Assembly (NCBI RefSeq): GCF_040412425.1 | Contig: NC_089782.1 | Coordinates: 42,483,822-42,547,821 of the forward strand | Length of the DNA: 64,000 nucleotides | Direction of reading: 5' to 3' | Origin: Macrobrachium rosenbergii | Taxonomy: Eukaryota > Arthropoda > Malacostraca > Decapoda > Palaemonidae | In this document: piece by piece, positions 46,400-57,729 of the stretch | How positions within the stretch are numbered: position 1 is the first letter of the stretch | Layout of the letters: every line of letters begins with the position of its first letter | Program-made: the position numbers and the translations under genes | The notes under the pieces: model-generated | Told to the model about the DNA's origin: nothing | Database searches by the model: none | What the model saw: the letters and a program-made list of their open reading frames with translations, nothing else

Positions 46400-46590
46400 A
46401 AGCAGCCTCCGAGGGCGATTGTATGTAGGCCAGTCTCCCCATACATAACCTGAGAAGAGGCGTGACCTCATGTATACGTAGTCGGGTATGCTAACGAAAT
46501 CGAGTGAATACCCGATGAAATCTTTATGAATCACGACACAGATGATGCAATTTGCGTGTGGTGAGGAGAGAGTGTTTGGCAGGAAGTGAC

Positions 46591-46591
<1 letters not shown>

Positions 46592-46622
<31 letters not shown>
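46592..46622. repeat. (ATT)n microsatellite
   Basis: About ten units, left of the fold-back. Confidence 0.95.
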
Positions 46623-46623
<1 letters not shown>

Positions 46624-46655
46624 AGATGACTCGTAGTAGCATGAGTCTTGAAATG

Positions 46656-46833
46656 AAGAAGCAAATCCACAGTTATTTATGCTTGGGTACAAATATATTT
46701 GAAAAGAAATTTGTACAGAGAGCTTTCGAGAATCTGTTCGAAAAGGGGAATCGAACATATTCCCGAAAGCTCTCTGTTTAGATTTATTTATAAATATGTT
46801 TTTACCCATATATAACTATGGATTTGTTTCTCC
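46656..46833. repeat. Large fold-back element between ATT arrays
   Basis: The left arm (AGAAGCAAATCCACAGTTAT ... ACAGAGAGCTTTCG) and right arm (CGAAAGCTCTCTGT ... ATAACTATGGATTTGTTTCTCC) form an imperfect inverted repeat of ~80 nt per arm. The inner GAATCTGTTCG/CGAACATATTC extends the stem. Terminal GGAGAA-CAAATCC is shared with the fold-back at 26.81 kb. Confidence 0.8.
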
Positions 46834-46835
46834 AT

Positions 46836-46843
46836 TATTATTA

Positions 46844-46901
<58 letters not shown>
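46836..46901. repeat. (ATT)n microsatellite
   Basis: About 22 units with one TTT interruption. Confidence 0.96.
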
Positions 46902-47071
46902 CATCCAATAGACATTTCTTAATTTATTTTATTTATTTGGAGCTCAGTAATCGAATTTGGATTTTATGGTTTTCAGGGGCAAGATTAAATAGTAGATAGT
47001 CTCTTGTATTTTGGCGTTTTATTTACGTACTACTTTGGTGAACGTTGCCTGTAGATTTGACACACAGCCCT

Positions 47072-47142
<71 letters not shown>
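47072..47142. repeat. (TATC)n microsatellite
   Basis: About 17 perfect tetranucleotide units; the only clean tetranucleotide array in the window. Confidence 0.97.
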
Positions 47143-47143
<1 letters not shown>

Positions 47144-48237
47144 TTTTTCATGTCTTTGACAAATCACGACTATCCATTGGCACTGACTGTTGATTTATTT
47201 AAAAAATTTTTTATTCATTCCTTCCCATAGTGTAGTGCAATCATGATCATCTTGATTACTATCGCGTTATAATTCTGTTTAATGATGCATGCGTTTCATG
47301 TTTTTTAAAAAGAGTCCATCTTGAGGTTCTGTATAACTGAGGCAGTTATTCACGTCTCTTGAATTTGCCTTATTATCTGGCGCAAAGTTTGGTTTTAAGA
47401 CTTAAATGCCCCCTCCCCATTTTTTGCTTCTAGTGTAGTAACATAAGCTTTGTGCGTACTTTTGATTGAAGTTTGATTGAATGTACCTTATATTTGCTAG
47501 TTCACGTGCATTGTTGGATATTTGATAGAATGCTTTATTTTCCAAATGCTAGAACCCTGCTTTTTTTTTGTAATTCTTAATTAGATAAAATTCATTGTTT
47601 ATAAACGAGTGTACCTGTACCGTCAAAAATGTCGATAACCTAAGGTTACGTACCGCCCTGCGTCTCAGACCAAGAAGCCTTCATTGGGTATATTTCTGTA
47701 CGGGCTACTGGTAGAGTCTGGTCCTGGGCTGGACGGCGACAAATCTAATAGTGGAATATATATTGATACTCATTTCATTTCATTACAAAGAAACTCTTAT
47801 TTCCCAACAGTCCAGAATAGCTATATAATATTGCTGGTATGTGTATGCGTGCATGGACTTCTTATTGAAGAGTATAGCCCAGATAAAAACAAATGAGGGT
47901 CGTGGGTAGAATTAATGCCTAAAGCAAGTCATTTGCGAAGCAGTAAGCAGATAGATACTAACGGCTGTGGGTCACGCCAAGGCCCATGTGAGTTCACCGG
48001 AGTGAATGAGCATGAATGAGTTTATGTGTACCTAGAATTTTTTGAAGGACTCAGATGATACTATTATCTTCTACTGTTTATGTGGCATTCCTTAGAACAC
48101 ACTGTTCTTTGCTTTTTATTTTCTTCTACTCTTCAGCTTGGGAATTCTCCCATCTTCTTTTGCTTTTCCTGGCTTGTAACATTTGAGCCTGAGAGAGGCA
48201 AGTACGAAGCTTTCCTCAGGGTTAATTCCTTCCTTCC
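47143..48237. other. Unique DNA, no gene seen
   Basis: No frame or repeat recognised. Confidence 0.4.
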
Positions 48238-48251
48238 TTTCCCCTTTTTCT

Positions 48252-48564
48252 CACTGTAAAGGGGTAGGGCCATCAGTGTACCTTACGTGGTGCACTGTAG
48301 GCATTACTTAAAGGTCTTTGCAGCGCCCCTTCGGCCCCTAGCTGCAACCTTTGCCATTCCTTTTACTGTACCTCTGTTCATATTCTTTCTTCCACCTGTC
48401 TTTCCACCCTCACTAACAACTGATTCATAGTGCAACTGCGAGGTTTTCCTCCTGTTACACCTTCCAAACCTTCTTACTGTCAATTTCCCTTTCAGCGCTG
48501 AATGACCTCATAGGTCCCAGCGCTTTGCCTTTGGCATAAATCCCATGTATCCCATATGCTATTC
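48252..48564 (+). mobile_element. S1 SINE-like retroposon
   Basis: Probable duplication TTTCCCCTTTTTCT (48238-48251) and TTTCCCCTCTTCTT (48565-48578). The element starts CACTGTAAAGGGGTAGGGCC, with the usual CCCGTAGG head degraded, and ends CCCATATGCTATTC. Confidence 0.83.
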
Positions 48565-48578
48565 TTTCCCCTCTTCTT

Positions 48579-49185
48579 GTCTTCTTTGGGCCTGGGCTAG
48601 AAAAGGGTATTAGGCTGCCTCTCTCATTAGCCTTGGCTCTTAAATAAAAAATTAGTGGGATGGAGGCCTTGATCTCTGCTGGATAATTTACCGAAGATTA
48701 TTTCAAATTGTGAGACATTTTGAAGATAAAAGGGAGTAAAATGCTGAATTCTTTTGCGTGATTTTGAAACAAGTATTATCCCCCAATTTTCTCTGATATT
48801 TCTTTTGTCGCCGGTGTAGAAATCGGCATTCTTGCTGAATTGTACTTGACATTGTTCTTAGATAAATACATATCATGTGTTTCATTATCTCCTTGTTTAA
48901 GTCTTTGAGACATCATTGAATTATTTTTCATCTCTTTATGCTCAATTTTCCTCATAATTTTGTTCCATTTAATTTACTCGCTAAAGAATGGCGGGGAGTG
49001 TGAAATCCACTTGATTATCACCGAAAATTATAATTTTCATTTTTCGGTGAGAATTCTTTTATTTTTATGTAAAAAAAACTCATTTAAGGCTTTGGAATTC
49101 TTCTTGCTTCTGTTTTCCCCTGACATATAACGCACATTCCATCCGATAAGTGGACAGGTTACAGTGGCTTCTTCTGTTTTTTAAT
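48579..49185. other. AT-rich DNA, no gene seen
   Basis: A 60-codon minus frame is unrecognised. Confidence 0.4.
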
Positions 49186-49271
49186 ATTACGCGGAATAAT
49201 TACAGTAAAAACTACATTTAAGATACGAGATATGAACCCCGTTCATCCTTAATTAGAGTTAATATTTATCG

Positions 49272-49340
<69 letters not shown>

Positions 49341-49434
49341 GGCATAGTTACAAAATGGAATAATTGCAGTAATAAATACATTTAAGATACGAGGTATGAA
49401 CCCCATTTAACCTTAATTAAAGTTAATATTTATC

Positions 49435-49482
<48 letters not shown>

Positions 49483-49595
49483 GGAATAGTTCCGAAACAG
49501 AGTAATTAGAGTAATAAATACATTTAAGATTCGAGATATGAACTTGTTTCTCCTTAATTAAAGTTAACATTTATCGATGTGTGTATATGTGTGTT

Positions 49596-49638
<43 letters not shown>
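49186..49638. repeat. Composite array: ~100-bp spacer + (GA)n, three units
   Basis: Each unit has TAATTACAGTAA or an equivalent, ACATTTAAGATACGAG, ATATGAACCCC, CTTAATTA and AGTTAATATTTATCGA, followed by (GA)n at ~49276-49337, ~49439-49478 and ~49597-49638. The third GA block is preceded by a TG run. Confidence 0.9.
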
Positions 49639-49646
<8 letters not shown>

Positions 49647-50463
49647 GTTCCCGAAATGGCCTTTGGCGAGACGATCCCTTCCACGGCTTCCTTATTAGCC
49701 ACCTGATATAGCGCCAAGTACCACCCCGGTTAAAAGGGCGATACCTGTGTGTATGTGTATGTGTATGTGTGTGTGTGTGTGTTTGCGTGTTTCTTCGGTC
49801 CACCCGTAACGTAACCTACTGCCGCCGAAAAAGTCCGCCAGTGGGACGGGGGCAGTAGATGCGACAGCAGCAAGCTCACACTCAACGCTCGTCCTTCGTC
49901 GGGGACGCACGCATGGATGTCTGTGCCACCGGCTGTGTCTGCAGTCGCCAAGTCACTGGATACATTTGTCGTGTTGCCCGCGGGGTGTTTAAGTGAGCCA
50001 GAGCCCGTGCTGGCCACAACTAAGTTTCTGAAACAGAGTTCCAGTTGTTTTTCGGTGGTATTGTTTACAAGAGAAAGAGCCCGTGCTGGCTAAGTTTCCG
50101 AATCAGATCTCCCTGTGTCATTCGGTGGTACAGACATCACAGACTTCTTTGAGTCATTTGGGAGTGGTGCACGAGCTGGCATAAGCCCAGCTTACGAGCT
50201 TGGCCTTCCCGTTATTAATTGATTGCTTTGGGAGTGGTCTGTATAAGGAATAAATTTCAGTGATGAAAATAAATGAATATAGAGTGACGCTCTCAGTGTA
50301 GAGGTGAGATGAAAGCTCGTCCAGAACTCAAGTGCTAAGCTGTGGATCTACATCGTGTTATTAGTGAGGTTACTGAATACCCAAAAGGTAAAACGTTAAT
50401 TGCGGTGTGAGGTATAGGGAGAGAAATAACGGTGTTTACTACTGTACAGGCCGACGCATCAAA
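49639..50463. other. Mixed-composition DNA upstream of the candidate exon
   Basis: The stretch 49640-50020 is GC-richer than most of the window, and a TG run lies at ~49748-49790. Two imperfect copies of AGCCCGTGCTGGC-CTAAGTTTC-GAA-CAGA-TC then TTCGGTGGTA lie at ~50002 and ~50078. If the exon at 50464 is real, this could include a 5' untranslated region and promoter; I see no decisive core promoter. Confidence 0.35.
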
Positions 50464-50529
50464 ATGGGGACAAGGAACCTTCCCCCTAAGGGATGGATGT
50501 TAGGGACGGATGATGGTACCCACGTTCAG
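50464..50529 (+). CDS. Candidate first coding exon, unknown protein
   Basis: An ATG at 50464 lies in the context ATCAAAATGG, a good match to the arthropod start consensus. It opens 22 codons (MGTRNLPPKG then WMLGTDDGTHVQ) ending exactly at CAG|GTAGGA, a plausible donor with GT at 50530 and phase 0. The codons look balanced and are not simple sequence, unlike other frames in the window. The protein is not recognised. The next exon is not visible in the following 13 kb, which would imply a long first intron, common in large arthropod genomes. An alternative is an internal exon using the AG at 50447-50448, or chance. Confidence 0.3.
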
Positions 50530-51631
50530 GTAGGAATTTTTGTTTTTTAAAAACTTACTGTACCTATTTTTGTTGCGTGCTGATTAAAGGACCAGGATCC
50601 GTGCTAGGGTGAGGCCAACATAATCTAAATGTAATTTTAAAATGGTGTTTGTAGCTGATCCTTTCTTTGCAATGAGCTACGGTTTTTCCAAGTTAGAATT
50701 CCTTGACTTTTGATTTGGTCGTGAATATTTTTTTTTTCAAGTGCGAGCGCTTGCAATAGATGCAGTTACTATTTAGTTTTACGCTGTCTTTTTGTATTTT
50801 TTGTTCCGGTTAGTGTAGAAGCTGAGTTACATTAGAGGAATTTTAAGCACTCTTATTCAGTTGTACTTCATTTTATTCCTTTGTCGAACATCCTACTGAA
50901 AGCAAAACTCACGGACAGTTTGATAAATTGCTTGAATCTGATTTTTAACTGGATAAGGAGCTAATGCCCATGGCTTACAATTCTTTACAGTGTTTGCTGT
51001 GAACAGAAGCTGTTTAATATATGTTTTTTTTTTCCTTTACCCTTATTTCTCTCCGAAGTAACAGTTCAGGAAATTTTGTTTGTGGTGGAAAATTGACTTA
51101 CTTTTAATGACAGCCGGTAAAATTTTTCATGTGTTGGATGAATACTGATTTACTTTGAAGTAGTTCTTGGAAATTGTAATCCTTACGTCCTGCCCTCTTC
51201 CCTGTTCTGGTTTCGTTGGGCCTTGGATAAAGAAAAGCATTTGTTCTAAAAAAAAAATAAAAAAGATATTCAGGAACGAAGGTTTTGTCACACGGAAAAA
51301 GACATGAAAATCCTTAGGCTTCTATATTTTACAGAAAATTTTCTTTGAATAAAAACTTCAGTTATATGGACAGCGAGAAGATAGACATTTGATTTCTTGT
51401 AATGTAATTTGTACTCGACAACAGGTACATAATAAAAACACAGATCTTGGCCGCTAAAGTTAGGTCCAGAGGCGGTACAACCTCCTGATTATATAGAACT
51501 GCATTTTTTTCGCTCTAGCTAAGAACAAGGTATGCGGAAGTTCTGTCAAATAGATTTATTTAAAGAATACCTTGCATATTGAAATCCATGCAACTGGGAT
51601 TTTATTATTTTTTTCTTATTTCTTCAGTTCA
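50530..51631. other. AT-rich DNA, no gene seen
   Basis: If the exon at 50464 is real this is the start of its intron. Nothing else is recognised. Confidence 0.4.
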
Positions 51632-52010
51632 TTTTTAGTTTTCCGTAAAAGAAAACTATTGTGACGGCTTTGTCTGTCCGTTTGTCCGCCCTCAGATCTT
51701 AAAAACTACTGAGGCTAGAGGGCTGTAAATTGGTTTGTTGATCATCCAACCTCCAGTTATCAAATATACCAAATTGCAGCCCTCTAGCCTCAGTAGTTTT
51801 TATTTTATTTAAGGTTAAAGTTAGCCATGATCGTGCGTCTGGCACCGCTATGAGTGCCAACAACACAGGCCACCACCGGACCGTGGCTGAATATTTCATG
51901 GGTCGCGGCTTAGAGTTTCATAGGCCGTGGCTGAGACTTTCATACAGCATTATACGCTGTACAGAAAACTCGATTGCGCCGAAGAAACTTCGGCGTATTT
52001 TTTACTTGTT
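51632..52010 (+). mobile_element. Family H Helitron2-like element (copy 8, near-complete)
   Basis: The best overall copy. TTTTTAGTTTTCCGTAAAAG starts it and AAAACT completes the 5' hairpin. The internal palindrome is at 51701-51802. TACAGAAAACTCGATT is the inverted copy of the 5' end, then the hairpin TGCGCCGAAGAAACTTCGGCG and TATTTTTTACTTGTT at the 3' end. A short extra repeat of CATGGGTCGCGGCT-like sequence (CATAGGCCGTGGCT) sits at ~51898-51935. Confidence 0.82.
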
Positions 52011-52356
52011 AGTTATTGATGTTACTGTATTATTTTTTTTCAAGATTTCAGACTTCAAAACTCATGGTTTTTCCAGATAATCGAATTGCTTTCGAAAGCT
52101 TATATCTCAGTTATATTTACTTCGAAAGTTTATATTTGCTACCGGGTAAAGCCCTCTCTCTTTTCTTAGCCCTTCTTTTTCTTGGGTCCGTCGGGCCTGG
52201 GCTACACAGGGACTTGAGTTTTCTTACTCATCAGAGTCCGAAAAGAAAATGAAGAGGTAAATTGTAAGACATTTAAATCTTAACCAGACGTCATAATCAG
52301 CAACATGAAATTTTTCAAGTGCATATTTTGCTGGGTATTGCCAAAATGATCCCCTC

Positions 52357-52363
<7 letters not shown>
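52011..52363. other. No gene seen
   Basis: Contains a TCGAAAG-TTATAT duplication at ~52091-52130 and a GGGCCTGGGCTA phrase seen elsewhere; unclassified. Confidence 0.35.

Positions 52364-52428
<65 letters not shown>
52364..52428. repeat. (AAT)n microsatellite
   Basis: About 21 units. Confidence 0.97.
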
Positions 52429-53050
52429 TTCTGCCTAAGGAGGCAGGATGCAACCTGGAACCCCACACTATAAAAACCACCCAGTCGAATAGGATGACTG
52501 TGATAGAACCAACCCTCCCCCCCCATCAATAATAATGTACAAAGACACTACCTGTCAGTAGGTATGTTCGTTCAAATCCTAAATTTTAAGGAAGAATTAC
52601 GAATGCAAGATATAGTTTGAATCGTTATGAGGCCAGGGTCATAGCGAAGTACTTTTTTAAATCGATTTGAACTCCCTACCTTACTCAGGAGGCAAAAACT
52701 GCATAATGTTATTCATTGTATGGGAATTGTGGAAAAATGTAATATAAAATTTTTTTTAAAAAGTTAGAGATCAGTGATTCGTCATCTTATTTGCACAGCA
52801 TCTCACCCGATAAAATACGATATGCAACGTGGTAACAATCAACTATGTGTGCTGTTTGGGAAGATAGTGTCTGTATGTCCGCTTCTATCTCTTCTTCTTC
52901 TCTGACTCTTCTATATTTTTCTCCCATTTTAAGATAAAGAGGAGACAGAGAAAGAGAAAGGGAAAGAGATATTTAAGAATTATTTTTTCTTCAATGATTC
53001 TTCATTTTTCTGACATTTATTGGTTTTCAGTTTTTTTCATTTGTCGCATT

Positions 53051-53053
<3 letters not shown>
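52429..53053. other. No gene seen
   Basis: AT-rich unique DNA with a short GA-rich stretch at 52937-52970. Confidence 0.4.
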
Positions 53054-53135
<82 letters not shown>

Positions 53136-53259
53136 TAATAACCGTATGTGTGTGTCCTGGTTAATATATTTTATTTATTATCTGCATTAAAATAAGCCCA
53201 GGAAATTTACTCGATATTCATACGTATTAAATTAAGACACACCCCTTCTCCGTACGAGG

Positions 53260-53302
<43 letters not shown>

Positions 53303-53471
53303 CCCTTGAACCTCCTTGGAATGTACAATATCATCCCACGAAATACTGTATAGAAAGAGAGAGAGAGACACTAATAACCGTATGTGTGTGTCCTGGTTAA
53401 TATATTTTATTTATTCATTATCTGCATTAAAATAAGCCCAGGAAATTTACTCGATATTCATACCCACGAGG

Positions 53472-53527
<56 letters not shown>
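53054..53527. repeat. Tandem duplication bounded by (GA)n and (AAT)n
   Basis: (GA)n followed by ACACTAATAACCGTATGTGT, CTGCATTAAAATAAGCCC, TTACTCGATATTCATAC, GAGGGTTAAT and (AAT)n occurs twice (53054-53300 and 53356-53527). The second copy has an extra TTCA and lacks ~25 bp before the GAGGGTT. GA blocks differ greatly in length (long, then ~13 bp). Confidence 0.92.
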
Positions 53528-53842
53528 GAGAAGAAAACTCATGATTAAACATTCCGAAAAAACAAACAAAAGACATTTTCCTTCTTAGCTATGAGCAGCC
53601 TGTCTTCTTCTTATTCTTCCTTTTTTTTTATTACAATCATCTTCTTCTTTTTTTTTATTACAACTGTCACGAAGGATGGTTTCGGGAGAGAAGATTCCCC
53701 GAGCGAAAGCTGCCAGCAGAAGATGAGGCTCGACTTCCTGGCTTTGTAAATCGGTTTGGAAAGCTGTAATGGATGGAAATGGATGGATGGGTGGATTGCA
53801 GGGTTCTCTGAGAAGAAGCGAGGAAGGCTGGGTAGCATAGGT

Positions 53843-53845
<3 letters not shown>

Positions 53846-53922
<77 letters not shown>

Positions 53923-53972
53923 CCGAAATGTTGAACTTTAGAGACATCAGGAGAAAATGAAAATTTTGGTTT

Positions 53973-54034
<62 letters not shown>

Positions 54035-54082
54035 ATGTTGAACTTTTGAAAGATAAAGAAAAAATAAATTTTGGTTTGTTGC

Positions 54083-54157
<75 letters not shown>

Positions 54158-54204
54158 GTTGAACTTTTGAAAAATAAGGGAAAACACAAAAATTTTGGTT
54201 TGTT

Positions 54205-54238
<34 letters not shown>
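53846..54238. repeat. Composite array: ~45-bp spacer + (CT)n, four CT blocks
   Basis: The spacer ATGTTGAACTTT, then AAAAATTTTGGTTTG, recurs at ~53928, ~54036 and ~54156, with a fourth partial (TTTGAACTTTTGAAA) after the last CT/CA block at ~54263. CT blocks range from ~32 to ~70 bp. Confidence 0.92.
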
Positions 54239-54258
<20 letters not shown>

Positions 54259-54279
54259 TAAATTTGAACTTTTGAAACA

Positions 54280-54660
54280 ATACAAATACATGAAGACTTG
54301 AGTTGCCATGGTTCTGTGTGTGTGTTTGGCTGTCTGTCTGTCTGTGTACCTGTGCTCCTTTTAATAATTATATTGTATAGTCCTATACATCAACGAATGG
54401 CAAGTCTGCCCTCTGTAAGTGAAGGACGTGTGCCAGGACTCAGTCCTTTGGAATTAAGGATCGTAACCATCTTATCCTTCAGGTTGGAGAGTCGCCTTTA
54501 ACTTTCCATCCCGTTTCTTGATCTTCTCTTCGGGTTAGATGATGATTTAAGGTCTTTGAGTACTTGCCTTCACCTTCACATAGGTTCCTGACATATTTGT
54601 TGTCTTAATAAGAAGACAGGATTTGAAGTTGTTTCACCACCATCTAAACCTGATTTTTCA
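54280..54660. other. No gene seen
   Basis: Unique DNA containing a short TGTC run at ~54330. Confidence 0.4.
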
Positions 54661-54799
54661 GTATATATTTATATGTGTGTATGTGTACATAGTATGTGCA
54701 TATATATGTGTGTTTTATGGTACTGTATACACACACCACATAAACCTATTTTTATATATATATATGTGTGTATGTGTATATATATATATATATATATAT

Positions 54800-54834
<35 letters not shown>

Positions 54835-54868
54835 TTATTTATATACACATACACAGACACACACACAC
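54661..54868. repeat. Degenerate TA/TG/CA compound microsatellite
   Basis: TG and TA repeats, TA tracts at ~54776-54830, then CA repeats. Confidence 0.93.
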
Positions 54869-55231
54869 AAAATGCCCACTACGTGTATGTGCAAAAGTGC
54901 ATACGGTATATATATTTTTCAAAATTTATCTCTCCATTTTCTCAATACTTACAAACATAAGAGAAACAGTAGAAGGGTGTCATGAGAAGAGATAATTACA
55001 GATTCTGACGAGGGAAAGGTGTGTTAATTAACGGTTTGTAATTAAGTTACTCAATTATTTAAGGTGCGGTTCGGATAAGGAATGCGACGGTGTAAGCGTC
55101 CGCAGAAGATAGCAGTGTTATTATTTATTCTATAGAAAATGAATATGTGATGAGAAGAATGATTGCTTGATGGAAAGATGGAAGTAAGTCAATAAAGTTT
55201 TGGTTGGATATTTTGAGTAGTGGCAATATCT
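54869..55231. other. No gene seen
   Basis: AT-rich unique DNA. Confidence 0.4.
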
Positions 55232-55456
55232 GGTCCGCTGGTATAGTGGTTACTGTCGTGGCATGGCACTCAGATGTCGCGGGTTCGCGTCTCCCCCAGG
55301 GCGATGTAAAATCACTGGCTCTGTATCATGATCAGTTACTGCTGCAGCGTGGGGTCTGCGGTGGGAAGTTGAAACCAACATTCTTTGGAAGCTTGAATTT
55401 CGAGTCAGTGGCCCCTTTGGTGTGCTTGTTCCATGTGAATAGGTTTCATCTAATGA

Positions 55457-55502
<46 letters not shown>

Positions 55503-55528
55503 TAATAATAATAATAATAATAATAATA
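55232..55528 (+). mobile_element. tRNA-derived SINE, family S2, with (AAT)n tail
   Basis: A-box-like TGGTATAGTGG at 55239-55249 and B-box-like GGTTCGCGTCT at 55282-55292, the better of the two S2 heads. The body is shared with 4.0 kb (CACTGGCTCTGTA-CATGATCAG in the middle). The 3' end TGTGAATAGGTTTCATCTAATG leads directly into (AAT)n (55456-55528), so the microsatellite is the SINE tail. Confidence 0.85.
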
Positions 55529-55869
55529 GCTAGGTGCGAAATGAATTGCAAATCAGAAAAAACGGCCGGAGATTTATAGAAGCAATAAGATTTATGAAGA
55601 AAAAGTGCAGAATGGTGAAAGTAGTTGATTCTTGTGGAAGAAAGTTAAAGTATGGTTAATAAATATAAAGAGAAAAGTTGATTGCACTTGTAATTTGTGC
55701 ACTAAGAGGGCGGCCCTGTGCTAGTGTAAAACTAGCTTAATTGGACAACAATATTTGGGATGTATTTGATGTTGGGAAAAATGGGTTAACAGTCTTAGGT
55801 GATCTGGGAATGTATAGAGATTCATACGAAAAGAATATGTGAATGGGGTATGTTTAATCATTTAAATTT

Positions 55870-55873
<4 letters not shown>
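55529..55873. other. No gene seen
   Basis: AT-rich unique DNA. Confidence 0.4.

Positions 55874-55938
<65 letters not shown>
55874..55938. repeat. (GA)n microsatellite
   Basis: About 32 GA units. Confidence 0.97.
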
Positions 55939-55941
<3 letters not shown>

Positions 55942-56100
55942 AGCGAGGGCGGTTGCGTAAAGTTTACCTGTCAGATAAGGACTTTGAAAACTGGAATAAC
56001 CTTGAACTTTGATTATTATGGAAGGCCTTAAAATTTCCAGCCCAATGAAATACTTCCGCCTCCATTCGACATAGACTTTTCAGATTATGCATACGTAGAT

Positions 56101-56520
<420 letters not shown>

Positions 56521-56529
56521 GTCGCACCC

Positions 56530-57594
56530 GGAGGATGATGACACGAGCCGATGACTACAGTGATCGGCGGAGGCCCTGCAAACGAGCCGCGCCATGCAGC
56601 ATTCAGGAAGCCAATCACCCTGATTATTCTTAACGACCGCCGAACGCATCTGGAAACCCATTTCGACCTCAAGTCCTATGCTTTGAGAGGTGAGGGGTTA
56701 CGCTCAACCCTCCCCCACCGCCCCACCCACCCCCAGGTGACATTGGAAACGCGAAGTGGGTCGTGTATCGGAAGTATTTTGTCGATGATTGACGTCGCTA
56801 ATTGAGAGATTTTCGATGTTAAGGAGTCGAGTCGGCGGTCGTATCCTGCTGACAGATGAGGCTGAGGAACTCTCTCTCTCTCCTTGAAGGTAATGAGGAA
56901 GATCGACCAAAATAGGTCCCGACAGGAGAGCTTCCGAAAATATCTCGGATGATGATCCATTTTGCTTGAGTTTGCTTTCTTGACAGCTCGCGTGAATATT
57001 TCGTCAAGCACTGTAGATTTTGATTTTATATGAACCGAAGATTTTGCGTATCACATCTGCTAAGAATTATGGTCCATTATCGTATATGCATTTAATAACT
57101 GGTTTAAACGGGTCGTTAACCCAGTTGCTGCAGAACAAGCTCAGCATATTCCCTAGAATATTGCAGCACATGTTGCTGTAAAGTTTTTCATTCAGGTATT
57201 ACCATAGTATTTTATTCACGGGTTTTCATTAACTAAAAGATTATCTACTTCATAGTTTCACGAGTTATGTAAACAGTCTATGCTATGGACGATTTTATTT
57301 TCGACCTTTGCATTTGACCTTTTTTTTTAGGATGACACTTCTCATATTTGTGTGTGTAAATAAGTGTAGATAGAGGGGGTAAGGGGGGCTCACAAAATCA
57401 GGACAATAGTTGTTATAGTGATCATCCTTTATATTAGTGTCCAAAGATTATACCATTCTACCTGCAGTGAATTAGGAAATTAGGCCTGCCTTTTTTCAAG
57501 AGCCTGTGATGACTTCTCAGATCCGTGAATAAACTCAAGAGGGACACGATTTATTTGGGATAGATCAAGAGAAAGCATGATATTGTGTGAACTG

Positions 57595-57595
<1 letters not shown>
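56530..57595. other. Mixed-composition DNA, no gene seen
   Basis: The stretch 56530-56960 is GC-richer than average and has frames on both strands (up to 111 codons minus, 56676-57011), but none shows a recognisable motif and they overlap one another on both strands. The rest is AT-rich. Confidence 0.35.

Positions 57596-57666
<71 letters not shown>
57596..57666. repeat. (GA)n microsatellite
   Basis: About 35 GA units, followed by a small GACTGTAAATAGGAAAGAG direct repeat (57670 and 57708). Confidence 0.96.
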
Positions 57667-57669
<3 letters not shown>

Positions 57670-57729
57670 TGACTGTAAATAGGAAAGAGGAAGAAACATT
57701 GATGAAGGACTGTAAATAGGAAAGAGAAA

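Noticed and set aside
50238..50260. TATA box (TATAAGG) and initiator for the candidate exon
   Set aside because: The nearest TCAGT lies only about 18 bp away, too close for a standard TATA-initiator pair.
48590..52200. Shared GGGCCTGGGCTA phrase at 35.1, 48.6, 51.2 and 52.2 kb as a fourth LINE 3' family
   Set aside because: Only a 10-14-bp core is shared; too little to define a family by eye.
53585..54280. 231-codon minus-strand Arg-Glu-rich protein
   Set aside because: It is (CT)n read on the minus strand, with spacer between.
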